Source of the DNA: Cheilinus undulatus
Lineage: Eukaryota > Chordata > Actinopteri > Labriformes > Labridae
Direction of reading: 5' to 3'
NCBI RefSeq assembly: GCF_018320785.1
Contig: NC_054877.1
Coordinates: 34,060,151 to 34,124,150 of the forward strand
Length of the DNA stretch: 64,000 bases
The notes under the pieces were generated by a model. The model was not told where the DNA came from and ran no database searches. It saw only the letters and a list, made by a program, of their open reading frames with translations. Shown piece by piece: positions 13,221-24,749 of the stretch. How positions within the stretch are numbered: position 1 is the first letter of the stretch; each line of letters opens with the position of its first letter. The position numbers and the translations under genes were made by a program.

Positions 13221-13613
13221 CCCTTTATAGGGCACTCTTTCAAATACTTGAAAATTCAAAATTTAAACCCAGATTATTGGTTTGATTTTTTTTTACTTTT
13301 GCCACTTGCACATTGCAGGCATTAGGCTAAAACCTTATATCTCCATTTTCCATTATTTTAATATTTTTCATAATTGGTCACCCTTTACATCTGTCAGTGG
13401 GTTTCAACCAATTTTAAAGCAAAAAATGCTGACTAAGACCATTCAGTGCTAAGTTAATTGAAAAATACTGGGTTTTTTTTTCATTTCTTGAAAAGTATTG
13501 ATTTTGGAGATACAAGGTTTTAGCCCAATGTCAGCGACATATATTTTTTTCATTATTATGGTGAAAATCAATGTCAACAAAGTGACCATATACGGTTCCA
13601 TGCCCGTTTATGG
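13221..13613. mobile_element. Palindromic MITE, piggyBac-like
   Basis: The left end CCCTTTATAGGGCA is preceded by TTAA (13217-13220). The right end is a diverged complement, TGCCCGTTTATGG, followed by TCAA, one change from TTAA. Inside, near-perfect 21-bp arms at 13325-13345 and 13505-13525 (GGCTAAAACCTTATATCTCC and complement) form a large hairpin. TTAA targets are the hallmark of piggyBac transposons; no transposase is present. Confidence 0.5.
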
Positions 13614-13619
13614 TCAAAA

Positions 13620-15485
13620 AATAAAAATCCAATAAGTGTGTGCATATAAAACTGTTAATAATAGAAAAATAATCACATACAGAGTCTAATGAGTATTTCT
13701 TTGCATATCAAAAAGTTATTTGAATACAAAACATTCATTTCATTGGGATTTTAGTTTGATTTAATGTGCAAAGCTAATGTGTTTTGAGCTTTTGTTCCCT
13801 ATTATAAGACCTGATGTTTGTTTTCTTCCACCAGTGATTTGTAAAATGGGAATTCTGTAGGCGATTTAGTAGCGGTATCCATAAGCTAAATCATCACTGA
13901 TTTTTGGGTTGTGTAAAATGCAGAACAGGTTTTTACAGAACTGTGTTTCAATCTCCGTTATTAGTTGTAAAAAATACAGTGGTGGCTCTGAAAGCTGTCT
14001 GCTAACTACCATTAGAAAAACCATAAGAAAACATTTTTTATTATAAAAGACAGTAGAGATGAAAAATCTGGACTCTGTATCTTTGAACATAAGGAACATT
14101 TTTTTAAACATTGATAAATTATGGCAACTACAACAAATTTTAATTTTATTGATTACTCTGGCTTTAAAATAGTAATTTACTTTGGAATGCACATCCCTAA
14201 CATCATCACTTTAAACATTCCTGATGACAGGACCTTCATATCTCACTTTATTTACAACACTAAGCGCAATCTCAAATAAAGAATAAAGAAAAATACTGCC
14301 TCTCGTCATCTTTTACTACCCTGATGACACTTACTTTAATCTTACTGTCATACTGTATACTGTCAATGGAGCAGATTTAGCAGAGGTTGCTGTGAGCCTG
14401 CGCTGTAAGGTGACAGTATGATAAAGTCATCAGCATATATCAGAGGCTTAACAAACCTACCAGTCACCATACCTCCAATTTATCAAGTGTTGAATTGTTC
14501 TGAGATCATCCATATGCAAGTTGAAGAGGCGAGGTGGCAATATCCCTCTTGTCAGATCTCATTCATCACTACGCAGTGATGTGAATATCAGAGGTGTTTG
14601 TCTTATTTATTGTTAAAAAAAAAAATCAAATTACAATCGACATAAGCGACAGTGAACAGGCAAATGCAGATTAACATCAAGATCACAAGCGAAATAGGAA
14701 GCTGTGTGTGGCTTGTGTCAGTAAAGCTGCCAAATGTACTTAAGTGTCTTGAAATGAGATGTAATTATCTAAGTGTGATGTATAATTTGAGTTTCAGTCT
14801 AAGCAGTGAGTTGCTATGGTGATGATGCTTGATATACAGTACACTTAATTTCTTAAACTAATTAGACCGCCTTTTGTCTGCTGATTACTCCCACATGTAA
14901 GCATGATTTCTCTGATTGGTACAGTAAATATGACCTAATTCACAGCTGCTGGGTTATTCCTGTACCCTTACATTTAGGATATCAGTGAATTAAAATGTGC
15001 CTGTGTTAGATTTTTGTAGCTAATGAGAAAATTTTTTAAAAACCTGTTCTGTTAAAAGGTGTCTCAAATCGCATATTTCTGTTAGTGTATTGTAGTACAG
15101 TACACTTCCATGCAGTACAGAGCATTAAACCACAGTGGGTTAGTATTGTCTCCGATGTGATATGTGAATATGTTAACATTATTGCTTCAATAAATCAAAC
15201 TTATTTTGCCCAAAATAGCTTTTTCTTGATTGAAATCTGCTGCCATTGCTAAAAAAAACAAACAACAAAAAAAAAAAACGTGTCTGCTCTGAGGCTGCCA
15301 AAATTAGATTTTCAAATGTTGACTAAAACCATGAAAAAGCAGTAATTAAGTGGTTTATACATAGGTCTTTGATAAGAAAAGCATGCATTGGCTTTTTCTA
15401 GGGAATTAAAATCTATGTTGATTGTTGTGGCAATGTGGCACTTTTCTCACTTCCCCCCTTTCTCTATCAGAAAATGTGTGCTGAA
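13620..15485. other. Non-coding stretch with few signals
   Basis: No gene was recognised. A 108-codon open frame on the - strand (13866-14192) is Phe/Lys/Ile-rich and looks like AT-rich chance. GTCTCAAATCGCATA near 15060 resembles the end of a fish MITE, but no partner end was found. Confidence 0.4.
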
Positions 15486-15489
15486 ATAA

Positions 15490-15880
15490 GTCGTCTTCAG
15501 ATTTTCCCCTCATGATGTCATGTGGGGAGTTAGCCCCACCCCCAGGTTCGGTTGGCCCGCCCTGCTTAGAAGAGTTGGCCCTCCACTCTTAATCGTCCTC
15601 TCATCTGAGGATCAGGAGAGCCACATCCTTAAGCCACATCCATTTCCTGAGAGGGGTGTAGTCAGGTGGCGGAGTCAGACGGCTCGTTAAGATTTAAGGC
15701 CACAGACACAGAAACAGATCATTCTGAGCAGGGCTGAAACGGAGGGGTTTTTAGACATGCAAAAATTCAATACTGGAGTATTTTTCAGCAAAAAAGTTCA
15801 CAGGCATGTTTTGGGGACCTCTGAGACCAGTACAAACTTGTCTTAAAAGCGTAAAATATGTGACCTTTAAGGTAACCATT
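15490..15880. repeat. Dispersed teleost repeat
   Basis: GC-richer than its surroundings. It contains TGATGTCATGTGGGGA near 15510 and ends with GGGGACCTCTGAGACCAGTA...GTGACCTTTAA. From memory, this block recurs in many fish genomes as a DNA-transposon-derived repeat. Superfamily is not assignable from the sequence alone. Confidence 0.45.
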
Positions 15881-16019
15881 AGGATACCAGAAGGTAAAAG
15901 TGAAAAACCTGCTCTGCAAAACCTGATTACAAACCATTTAATAAAGCTGGGGAATCCATCTGCTTACAAAAGAAAGGCTTGTCCTCAAAGAAAAATTCTA
16001 TCACAGCAAGGGTAACATC

Positions 16020-16420
16020 CGAGCTATGTTATCTACATAAGCTATGTAGATAATGGAGCCATGTAGCTAACAGAGCTTGCTAAAGCAAGGCTCAAAAAGC
16101 AGCTACATATCTATGCAGCTAAGTTAGTTTCAGCATTTTTTAGCAATGTTTGCTAAAGCTGACGTTGTCTAAGCTAACAGCAATAGATAAAGCTATGTAG
16201 CTTACACAGCAGTGTAGCTTATATAGCTAATGTAGCTAAAGCTAAGCTCACAAAGCAGCTATATAAGCTACTTAGAAATGTTATCTAGGTAGCTATGTTA
16301 TCTTAAGCTATGTCTGCTAAAGTTTATGTTGCTGAAGCTAACTTAACTAAATTGGCTTATGTAGCAATGTTAATAACACAGCTTTGGCTAAAGCTAACAA
16401 AGCTAAATGAAGCCATGGTT
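16020..16420. repeat. AGCTA-rich degenerate repeat array
   Basis: About 400 bp made almost entirely of variations on AGCTATGTAGCTAA/AAGCTA, with many overlapping AGCT palindromes and no fixed period. A second array of the same character lies at 24760-25540, downstream of nmur1. It has no coding capacity. Confidence 0.7.
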
Positions 16421-17119
16421 CATGTAAGTATGTCAATGGGTATATAGATCATTTAATCCCAGAGTAGACCTCTTACCTTTTTCTATATTTTATATATGAA
16501 ATGTAGCTTAGTCTGTAATGTTTGCAATGTGGTTATTTCAAAATGTAACTCCCAGACTTTGCTTTTGAATAAAGTTGAATTAAAAAAAAAAAAAAATTAA
16601 AAACGGGAAATAGTTGCACTGGTATTCTGAGATATGGTGTGTCTCAGATGACCAGTCTGCAGCCAGACCCCTCTCCAGTTCTTGGATGATATTGAGTGCA
16701 CCAGCAGTGAGTTTACACCTCAGTTTCAAGTCACTTTGTGCACTCAAAGTAATTCGTATTTAGAAATAAGCGATTTGGGACACACTGTTAGTTCTGGAGA
16801 AACCTCAGTCAAAATTCACCTTAGGTTAAAAACTCCTGATAATGAATACTGTGAAATAAACCATCAGCAGCCTTTGTGAAAGATTTACTATGACACTTTT
16901 AAGTGTGCAGCCAGATTTTCTGCTGACAATGTAAAAGCTAAATCAGCATTTTTCCAGATTCAAATTGTTGACCTCATATTTTCATCAGCCGACTGTTTCT
17001 GATGGGTTAGCTGCATTTCCATCGTGAACGTGTTGGAGTGCTAATATTTTCTCTTCTGTATTCCTCCTTACAGGTGGAGAAATTGACTTACCTTCTTGTT
17101 ATTCTCCACCATACTGGAA

Positions 17120-20100
17120 ATGAACTGCTCCCTTGCTGCTCTTATATCACCTGCTGCCACATTTTTTAGTGGCCCTGGCTGCCCTCAGGAATTTGTGGCA
17201 TGTGGGATGAATGTCTCCTGGGTTTTGGCGTATGCCTCTACCAAAGAGCTGGAAGAGTTGTGTTTGAGTGAAGATGAATTCCTGGAAGGGCAGCTGGGGC
17301 TTCGGAAATCACCGGTTTTCCTCCCTGTCTGTATCACCTACCTCACCATCTTCTTGGTAGGTGTTTTGGGGAATTCCCTGACTTGTGCGGTCATTTTGCG
17401 CTACAGGGTGATGCAGACGCCGACAAACTACTACCTGCTGAGTCTGGCTGTGTCTGACCTACTGGTGCTGCTGCTGGGCATGCCGTTAGAGCTGTACGAG
17501 ATGTGGGAGAACTACCCGTTTCTGCTTGGAGAAGGAGGTTGCTACTTCAAGACCTTCCTGTTTGAGACTGTCTGTTTCGCGTCGATCCTCAACGTCACGG
17601 CTCTCAGTGTGGAGCGCTATGTGGCAGTGGTGCACCCTCTCAAAGTCAAGCACATGACGACACGTGCTCATGTCAAGAGGGTGATCTTGTTGTTGTGGGT
17701 GCTGTCCATGCTATGTGCTGGGCCAAACACCAGCATGCAAGGGATCGAGGAGCTGGATCCACTGTTTGGACGAAGGTTTCCCCAATCTGCCATGTGCAGT
17801 AGGTGTCAAATTTATATTTTATGTTAATTATCTAGACTACAGCCATTCTGATGCACACCCTTAATACTGTTAATGTGTGTTTTTTTGTTTTTTTTTTGTT
17901 TTTTTTTGTTTTGTTTTTTGTTTGTTTTTTGTTTTGTTTTTTTTTTTGTTTTGTTTTTTGTTTTTTTTGGGTATATACGTATTCTGAACTTGATATCTAC
18001 AATAAAAAAGTTGAGACAGAAGCATGCTTACCAATGCAAGCTTTACCACTAACAGTATTCTGTAAGCATAGCAAAGTAGGGATGCACGATTTTTTTTCCA
18101 GTATCCGATATGCTGATATTTCCAAACTCATTCAGCTGATCTGACTAAACACATTTTAATTTATCATGTAAAACAAGGGTGTCAAACTCAAGGCCCAGGG
18201 GCCAAATCTGGCCTGCGGTACGGTTAAACCTGGCCCACAAAATCATATCATATATTTATTAGAACTGGCTCACCATTTTGAGGTCTGCAGATTTATCCCA
18301 GTATAAAATATGTCAACTTTAATGATTTAAAATATCCTTTTTATGGCATAAAAATTTACCCATGCCATGGGCACTAAAACACCCACACACCATCATAGAT
18401 GCTGGCTTTTGAACTTTTCTGTCTGTAACAATCTGGATGGTTCTTTTTCTCTTTAGCCCAGAGGACTTGATTGGCATTATTTCCAAAGAGAATTTGAAAT
18501 ATGGAGTCGTCAGGCCACAGCACACTTTTCTACTGTATGACAGTCCACCTCAGAAGAGCTTTGGCCAAGAGAGCTTGGCAGTAGAGAGTACATTCAGGTA
18601 TAACTGATTTGCTGGTTTAATCTGTTTTTTCCACTCTGTCCAACTCAAAGGTTTGAGACCAAGTATTTCCATTTTTCTGCATTTAAAACCACGTTTCAGT
18701 CCCTCCTCCAGGACAATGCTTTTACTACAGAGTCTATAGAACCTGAAGGATACAAAACTTCTGTGAACTATAAACTTCACATCATTTCTTATCATTGATT
18801 TGCCCTGACGGAAAAGACTTGTTTTATTTTTTGCTATGCCACATGCAATATTACAACACAATGAGTTATGTGTGCTGTGGCAAGGGGCATGCAATTCTTG
18901 CTTTTCTTGGCACAACACCTGCACAGCATCAGTTAAACACATTAATTTTAAAACTGAAATCATTGGCTGGCCTATATTAATTATTTACTATTTTTGATAA
19001 AAGCAGAAATGAGCAAACAAGAGCTGTTTTTACATTGTGGCTTGAGGTTAATAAACAAACAACTAGGGTAGTATGGACTTACTGTATAATGCCAGTGGTA
19101 TATTTGTATGCTTAAACTATCTGGTCCACCCACCTTTGTTTCATTATCTCTCCAGAAGTGGTAAAGCCCCCGTGGATGTACAACCGGATCATCCTGATTT
19201 CTACGCTGGTCTTCTTCCTGCTACCAATGCTGATTATCAGCATTCTCTACCTGCTCATTGGTCTGCAGCTGCACAGGGAGAAGCTGATGACTGTGATGGA
19301 CTCCAGGAGTAGCTGTGAACCAGAAAGCCTCTCCATGGCCCACCAGAAGAAGATGAGCAAGCGCAACATGCAAGTCACCAAAATGCTGAGTAGGTGCTAT
19401 ATCAAGCATGTTTTATTGTGATGCTAGTGCCCTCTGTAGATTCTTCTTCTTCTTCTTCTTTCTGTGTCTTTGGCACTAATAGACCAACCAAGATGTCATG
19501 TTCCTGGTTTATACAGTTAACCCTCTGAGGACTGCGTTATTATATACAACAGGAAGAGACACGTCTAATTCAAAGTTAAATAACTTTTTAAATGTAGCCA
19601 CTTATTTGTTTTTTTTCCCTCGTAAAGCCCCCCACTGTGACGTTCTAATGACACTAGCCATGCCTTCACAGCTCTTTCAGAGCATTTGCTAGCAATCCTA
19701 GAACTCTGCTGACTTTCCAGGGTCTCTAGAGATTAAATCCACGCCAGTAACTCCGATATTTAACGCCTTTTTGTTTTTGCCATTTTTGTGATCATTATTG
19801 CATTTAACCGGTTAGCCTGCTGCCATATCATCTGTTTGTATCCCAGAATGCATTGCAACTGGGCTTTGACAACCAATGGCAGGCTGTTCTGTGGTCACGT
19901 CCTACTTTGCTGAACAGCATATGTGCACAGACTATAAAACTGCAGAAGACCGACTAAATGACTCATAATAGAGAGAAATAGACACAGAGAGGCTGTAATT
20001 TGTCCCTCAGAGTCACTGCACTTTAAATAATGACTCAAATACCCGAAGGGAAAGGACCTTCTTATGTTTCACACATCCATCTGGTAAACCATTCATAGAC

Positions 20101-21821
20101 AGCGATTGGTTAAGGGCAGAGCCTTTGAAAAAAACCTGGTGGTTGATTGGATGACCATTCTGTCTGTCACATCTTTACGGGCCAATGAGAGCAACAAAAC
20201 ACATGATGTAGCCGCTACCGAGGAGTAAACATAGAAAACTGCTTAACGTGAACCATGGCTGTAGACATTTCAGTACACAACTCAATGCTCAAAAGACTCA
20301 AAAGAAAACAACTCAATGCTGTTCTTTGTTCTTCTTTTAAAGAAGAAATGTCATCAAGTTCTGATAAAACTGGTGCTTTAGGTGGCTTTTACACTAGGGT
20401 CCCAGTCCCGGATCTGAGTGCACTTGAGCCCAAAGTCCGGTTCGTTTTGGTAGTGTGAATGCAAAAGGGGGTTGTACCACAGTTCGAAACAACTGGGCCT
20501 AAAGTGAAAGCACCCTTAGCAGCATTCACGCTAATGTCTTCCACCATAATTGCACCAGTCTCTTGTTGTTGCTTGCTTATGTCACAACTCCGCCGCACCC
20601 AAAGTATTGCCACTCGTTGCTGATTGGTCCTGTCCCTTTCTAACTGGGCCCAAACGGTTTAGATAGGAGCTATGCAAGATGGATTTGCCAGTGAGAAACA
20701 CGGAAACGGCCGTATCCATCTGCTTTGCAAGGTTATGAGAAACCATACTGGGAAAAAAAAAATTATGCTATAAAAATGTATATTGTTAGCATTAACACTG
20801 TCAACATTAAAAAAGAAAGAAAACAACAAATGACCAAAAAAGCTGCAAAATGGCCTCACCACCCTCTATTTGTTACATGCCTCACAAAGCCTCTGTGTGA
20901 GCCTCACACAGCTCAGGTCTAGGTTGCTCTCTTTCACATAATTCTTTTATATATTAAAAAAAAAATCACCCAAAAAAGGGCAAAACTTTCTTTTTTTTTT
21001 TTTTGCATAGTTATAGGCCGCCACTGGGTCCTTTTTGGCTCTGTGGGCATTCTAGTCACCATGTTTCAAATTCTGATTGTTTATTTTGCTGTAGCTCCAT
21101 GTTTGCAGCAGGCCCTGTGCTTATACATGGCCAAAGGAACTACAGGCAGCATCAAAATGGTCATGCTTATGATAAAATATATTAGTAAATTCATGAATTA
21201 AAAAATGTAGACTTCTCAAAAACACTAGGGTCAGCTCCAGAGATCTAGAAAATCAAATGCAATTTGTTGCATTTCTAAAGCTGCCTTTGCTACTTGTGTC
21301 AAATCTGCTAATTAAGTGTCCATGAAAAGTAAAATCAAATTTTGCAACTAAACATAGTTTAGCATTTTGGTAGCCACAACTTGGCATGTGCCAACCTCGC
21401 ACTTCTCTCCAGTAACATTCACTGGTCCATATGTGGTCAGTTGGGCTAAATGCTAGCAAACCAGTCAGTAAGACGCTGATGGTTTATGGACTCTGTATTA
21501 TTAAACAACGCTCTGCTCGGTCCAGGTGTGCTGGTCGTGGTGTTTGGAATCTGCTGGGCTCCCTTCCACATGGACCGCTTAATGTGGAGCTACATGGACA
21601 CCTCTGATGTGGAGCACCTTCACATATTCGGCCCCATCCACATCATTTCTGGAGTTTTCTTCTACCTGAGCTCTGCCATCAACCCCATCCTCTACAACCT
21701 CATGTCCACCAGATTCAGAGAGATGTTCAGTCACATTACGTGCTGCTCGAAACGCTGGCAGACGAACTCCAGCTTACGGATGACCCAACGCAGCACCGTG
21801 AGCAACAAAATGACCATTTGA
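17120..21821 (+). CDS. nmur1: Neuromedin U receptor, NMUR1-like GPCR
   Basis: Class A peptide receptor for neuromedin U/S at the plasma membrane. Coding exons: 17120-17798, 19156-19389 and 21526-21821; phases agree and give 402 aa. An acceptor at 17071-17073 lies upstream of the ATG, so the 5' UTR is split. Visible features: N-glycosylation sites N2 and N31; TM1 near 67-93; PTNYYLLSLAVSDLLVLLLG in TM2; conserved C141 and C226; ERY (165-167) as the DRY variant; CWAPFH (314-319) in TM6; NPILY (357-361) in TM7; short Ser/Arg-rich tail. LNVTALSVERY and YLLIGL favour NMUR1 over NMUR2, which usually reads SITTVSVERY. The joins create K227 and S305; S305 sits where homologues have Phe, so that junction deserves a transcript check. 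The teleost paralogue (1a or 1b) cannot be decided here. Confidence 0.93.
17879..17968 (+). repeat. T/G-only low-complexity tract
   Basis: Runs of 6-12 T separated by single G, about 90 bp, inside nmur1 intron 1. It reads as a Phe/Val/Cys-rich open frame only because of composition and is not a gene. Confidence 0.85.
18176..18270. mobile_element. Fish dispersed repeat, GTGTCAAACTCAAGGCCC type
   Basis: The block GGTGTCAAACTCAAGGCC...GGGGCCAAATCTGGCC is a terminus I recall as very common in fish and other vertebrate genomes, from a DNA transposon probably of the hAT group. Only one end is recognisable; the right border is approximate. Confidence 0.5.
18319..18560 (-). pseudogene. Tc1/mariner-like transposase fragment
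   Basis: The - strand reads IKSSGLKRKRTIQIVTD followed by KPASMMVCGCFSAHG, like the central part of a Tc1-type transposase (SVMVWGC.S.G motif). The flanks lose the frame. It is a short dead remnant lying inside the nmur1 intron on the opposite strand. A related motif occurs on the + strand near 33685-33735. Confidence 0.45.
20381..20515. mobile_element. Complete 135-bp PIF/Harbinger-like MITE
   Basis: Inverted ends GGTGGCTTTTACACTAGG and complement of GGGTGCTTTCACTTTAGG, flanked by TTA direct repeats (20378-20380, 20516-20518). TWA trinucleotide duplication is characteristic of PIF/Harbinger. It has inserted into the element at 20519-20734; the copy at 7634-7870 shows the corresponding uninterrupted site. 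Confidence 0.75.
20519..20734. mobile_element. Inverted-repeat element, second long copy
   Basis: Reverse-complement relative of 7634-7870, ending in TCTGCTTTGCAAGGTT at 20719-20734. Its other side continues beyond the inserted MITE (before 20378) for an uncertain distance. It has no coding capacity. Confidence 0.65.
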
Positions 21822-24140
21822 AAACCACAAGTCCTGTCACTGGGCATAAAGGCAGACACTGAATGCCTGAACTCAGTGGGCTGCAGTGCCAGAGCGCAAG
21901 CTAAAACAGCAACCAATTTTTTTTGCCAAATGTTGGTCTCATGTTCTCAGATATTATAAGATAAAATTAGGGCACAATCCCCTTACATTATTCTTACATT
22001 AATAATGTAATAATTTTAAATGTACAACTGGGAAGAAGCATATGTAATTGAGGTCCTGGGCCCTGCATGTGTAAAAATACCATACGGAATGCTTGGCTAG
22101 CTTAGAAAGTGCTGCTGGTGCTCCATATACACAGCCTAGAGGTCCTTTTGTACATTCAACTCCTGATGCTGTTTGGTGCATGTCCCTCTGCAGTCCATCT
22201 CTACATCTGTCCTGTCAGCTAAAGACATAAGAGGCCCTAAAGCCGTTAGTGAACACATGCCCTAAGGGATGCACATTCAAACATAAGCAGATTTGCATAT
22301 TGCATTATTGCAGTATCTACTGGATTGTTCTTCTCCACACTGCAAAAACTGGCATAGCATCTCTAGAGAATAGCAAGCAAGGCAATAATGCTGAAAGAAG
22401 CAAAAAGTCAATGGGACTGAGCAACAGGCATCCTCACATGTCAATGTTGGAATGAACAGTGACATTTTCATACAAGTGACATGGGAGCATTTGTAAGCGT
22501 GTCTAAAAGGTAAATTACTTCTCATTGTGAATTCATTGAATGTATGAGAGTTGGTGCAGAAAAATGGTTTATATATACTCTCTCTCATATATATATATGT
22601 ATGTATGCATTATTACTACTGTAAATTGTTTTTTGCTGTTAAACTCATTTTACTTTTTGCTATATTGTTGAGAAACACATCTGTATATAGGACATGTGAA
22701 TATGTATGAACGTTTATTAATGCACAGGGCTTTGATGCAATGTTCTGTATGATTTAATGAAAACATGAATGTTCCCAGCATGTACCTTTGAAATGGTTTG
22801 TATTGTTTCATGAAATGCTTTGAACTGTGAGATGTGCCCGCAGATGTATTTTTCTTATTAGTAGTTTGGATTTGAAACAAAGAAGAAAAACTCGCCTTTG
22901 TTCTTGTTCACATATTCTGATTCCTACATGACCACCAGCTCGACAGCCGCATGAATATAATGATTAAAGTGGTGCTCAAAATGCAGTTCTTTTACAGTAA
23001 GAAGGTCTGCACAGCACCACAAGGACCTTTCTACTCGATCGTCTATTCAACTTTGTCTGACCCACATGCAGGGAGAATTTGCAGATATAAAAAGATGATT
23101 CTGAATGCTAAAAGGGTAGGATGATGTCACTGGGGCAACAGCACAGAAGTAATGAAATTATGAATGACAAAGCAGGAGGAGGAGAGAAGAAGATGGTGAG
23201 TTTACTGATGGATACAGGCAAATGACTGTGAAATCAGCGGGCCACACCAAAACTAATGAACAGCAATCTACCCACAACTTGAATCACAACAGAAAACACT
23301 GTTAACCAAATGGCTCTGTAAATGGACTTGTTTCGAAGTCTGTATCACCATAATAATGGTATTCATTCCAGAGCAGGGGGATGATAAGTACTCATGGCTT
23401 TTTGATATGAAAGTATGAAGCAAATGTTATTTAACAGTGCAGAGTTATGTGAGAGGAAAGTGGGTGATGTGAAATTAAACCATAAATATGGTGTGGTTCA
23501 TGTTGACTGTCATTTACTGAATCAAACAGAGATTTCGCCATTTTTACAAATTGAAAACCATAAAATCCCAGAATTGGATGCAATAAAAAAACTAATGAGA
23601 TGCTGGGTGGTGGTTACAAGGGAACTGGCTTCACATTGCTGGTTTTCAAATTCATGCAAATTGATTTATCCAACATCCGGTTATTTTAGACTGTGCAAAG
23701 TTGAGGCACACAGAATCAGAGACAAGAGAGGGAGGATGATATGAGATCTTTGATAATAACATGAGGTTGGATATAAAGTGGGAACAGAACTGACACTGTA
23801 GGTCTGTAGATGATTGGTACAAGAGGAAAAAGACTTAAAAGAATCTGACATTGCAGTGACTCAAGGACACGGGCTTGGCCTCACCTTCAGTCAACCAGAA
23901 GTGGGCTGAAGAGTTAACAGCTGTGCAGTTCTGACTCCAACATTGCACTGTTTAAAAATATGTAAACCAGTGAAATTTGATTTGTTTTGTCAAAAACCAT
24001 AATCAATAAATTAATCAATATTAACTTTCATTTAGTCCATTCATGTTGTGCTGTGGCCTTAATCTTCTGTGAGGGATTTTACAGTTTATAAAACAGACTG
24101 ATATGAATACATATGGCTTCATATTGTCCTGTGGACCATG
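21822..24140 (+). other. nmur1 3' UTR and downstream DNA
   Basis: The sequence after the TGA is presumed 3' UTR of unknown length; no strong AATAAA near the stop was found. A TA-rich microsatellite lies at about 22588-22606. Beyond about 23000 nothing is recognised. A 109-codon + strand frame (23415-23744) resembles no family. Confidence 0.4.
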
Positions 24141-24592
24141 AGATTGACCAGCCTCACCACTGTACCAGACTACTTTGGTGAAGAAGGAGCAGAACTGGAA
24201 GGCAAAGCTTCCGATTTACTGGTCAATCTATGTTCCAGTCCTCACCAATTGTCACGGGCTCTGGGTAATGTCTGAAAGAATGCGACTACGGATACCAGTG
24301 GTCAAAATGAGATGCCTCAGGAATGTGGCTGGGCTCAGCCTTAAAGATGGGGTGCTGAGCTAGGACATCTAGAAGGATCTTGAAGTAGAGCCCAGGACAG
24401 ACCGAGAATTCGCTGGAGGGATTATGAATCCCATCTGGCCAATGAGCACCTCGGAATCCCTCAGGAGGAACCGGAAAACATTGCTGGGCAGAAGGATGCC
24501 TGGGTTGGGTTACTTTGCCTGGTGCCACTGTAGCCCGACCTCCGATAAGAAGAAGGTGGATGATGGATGGATGGATGGATGGATGGATGGAT
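24140..24592 (+). mobile_element. 5'-truncated non-LTR retrotransposon with GGAT tail
   Basis: The + strand matches the familiar 3' part of fish LINEs: a rearranged coding end, then a CTGGAGGGATTATGAATCCC-like block, a CCCGACCTCCGATAAGAAGA block and a terminal (GGAT)n tail at about 24560-24591. Stops in all frames show that it is dead. The exact LINE clade is not assignable. Confidence 0.65.
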
Positions 24593-24749
24593 CGAAATGA
24601 CCAACAAAAGCAAACACAATCATCAACTTAAACTTTGATTATATAAAGGAACCGATTATTTTATGTCTAAACCAAGCAGCCACCTCTGTAGTTTAAAACT
24701 TAAGCCAATGAGGATGTGCAAAAACTGCAGTTCCTTTATTATTAATGTC

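Larger units (their letters stand above)
17799..19155 (+). other. nmur1 intron 1 with repeats
   Basis: The donor GTAGGT and an acceptor ending TCTCCAG bound a 1.36-kb intron. It holds a roughly 90-bp tract of only T and G (17879-17968), a dispersed repeat at 18176 and a transposase-derived fragment at 18319-18560. Confidence 0.75.
19390..21525 (+). other. nmur1 intron 2 with nested MITEs
   Basis: The donor GTAGGT and an acceptor ending GGTCCAG bound a 2.1-kb intron. It contains a short (CTT)n run (19441-19461), the nested transposon pair at 20381-20734 and AT-rich filler. No conserved coding sequence was seen. Confidence 0.75.

Noticed and set aside
17851-18144. Phe/Val/Cys-rich 97-codon open frame
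   Set aside because: It is created by the T/G-only tract in nmur1 intron 1 and has no gene character.
24560-24592. (GGAT)n run considered as an independent microsatellite locus
   Set aside because: It directly follows LINE 3' sequence and is the usual tail of that retrotransposon.
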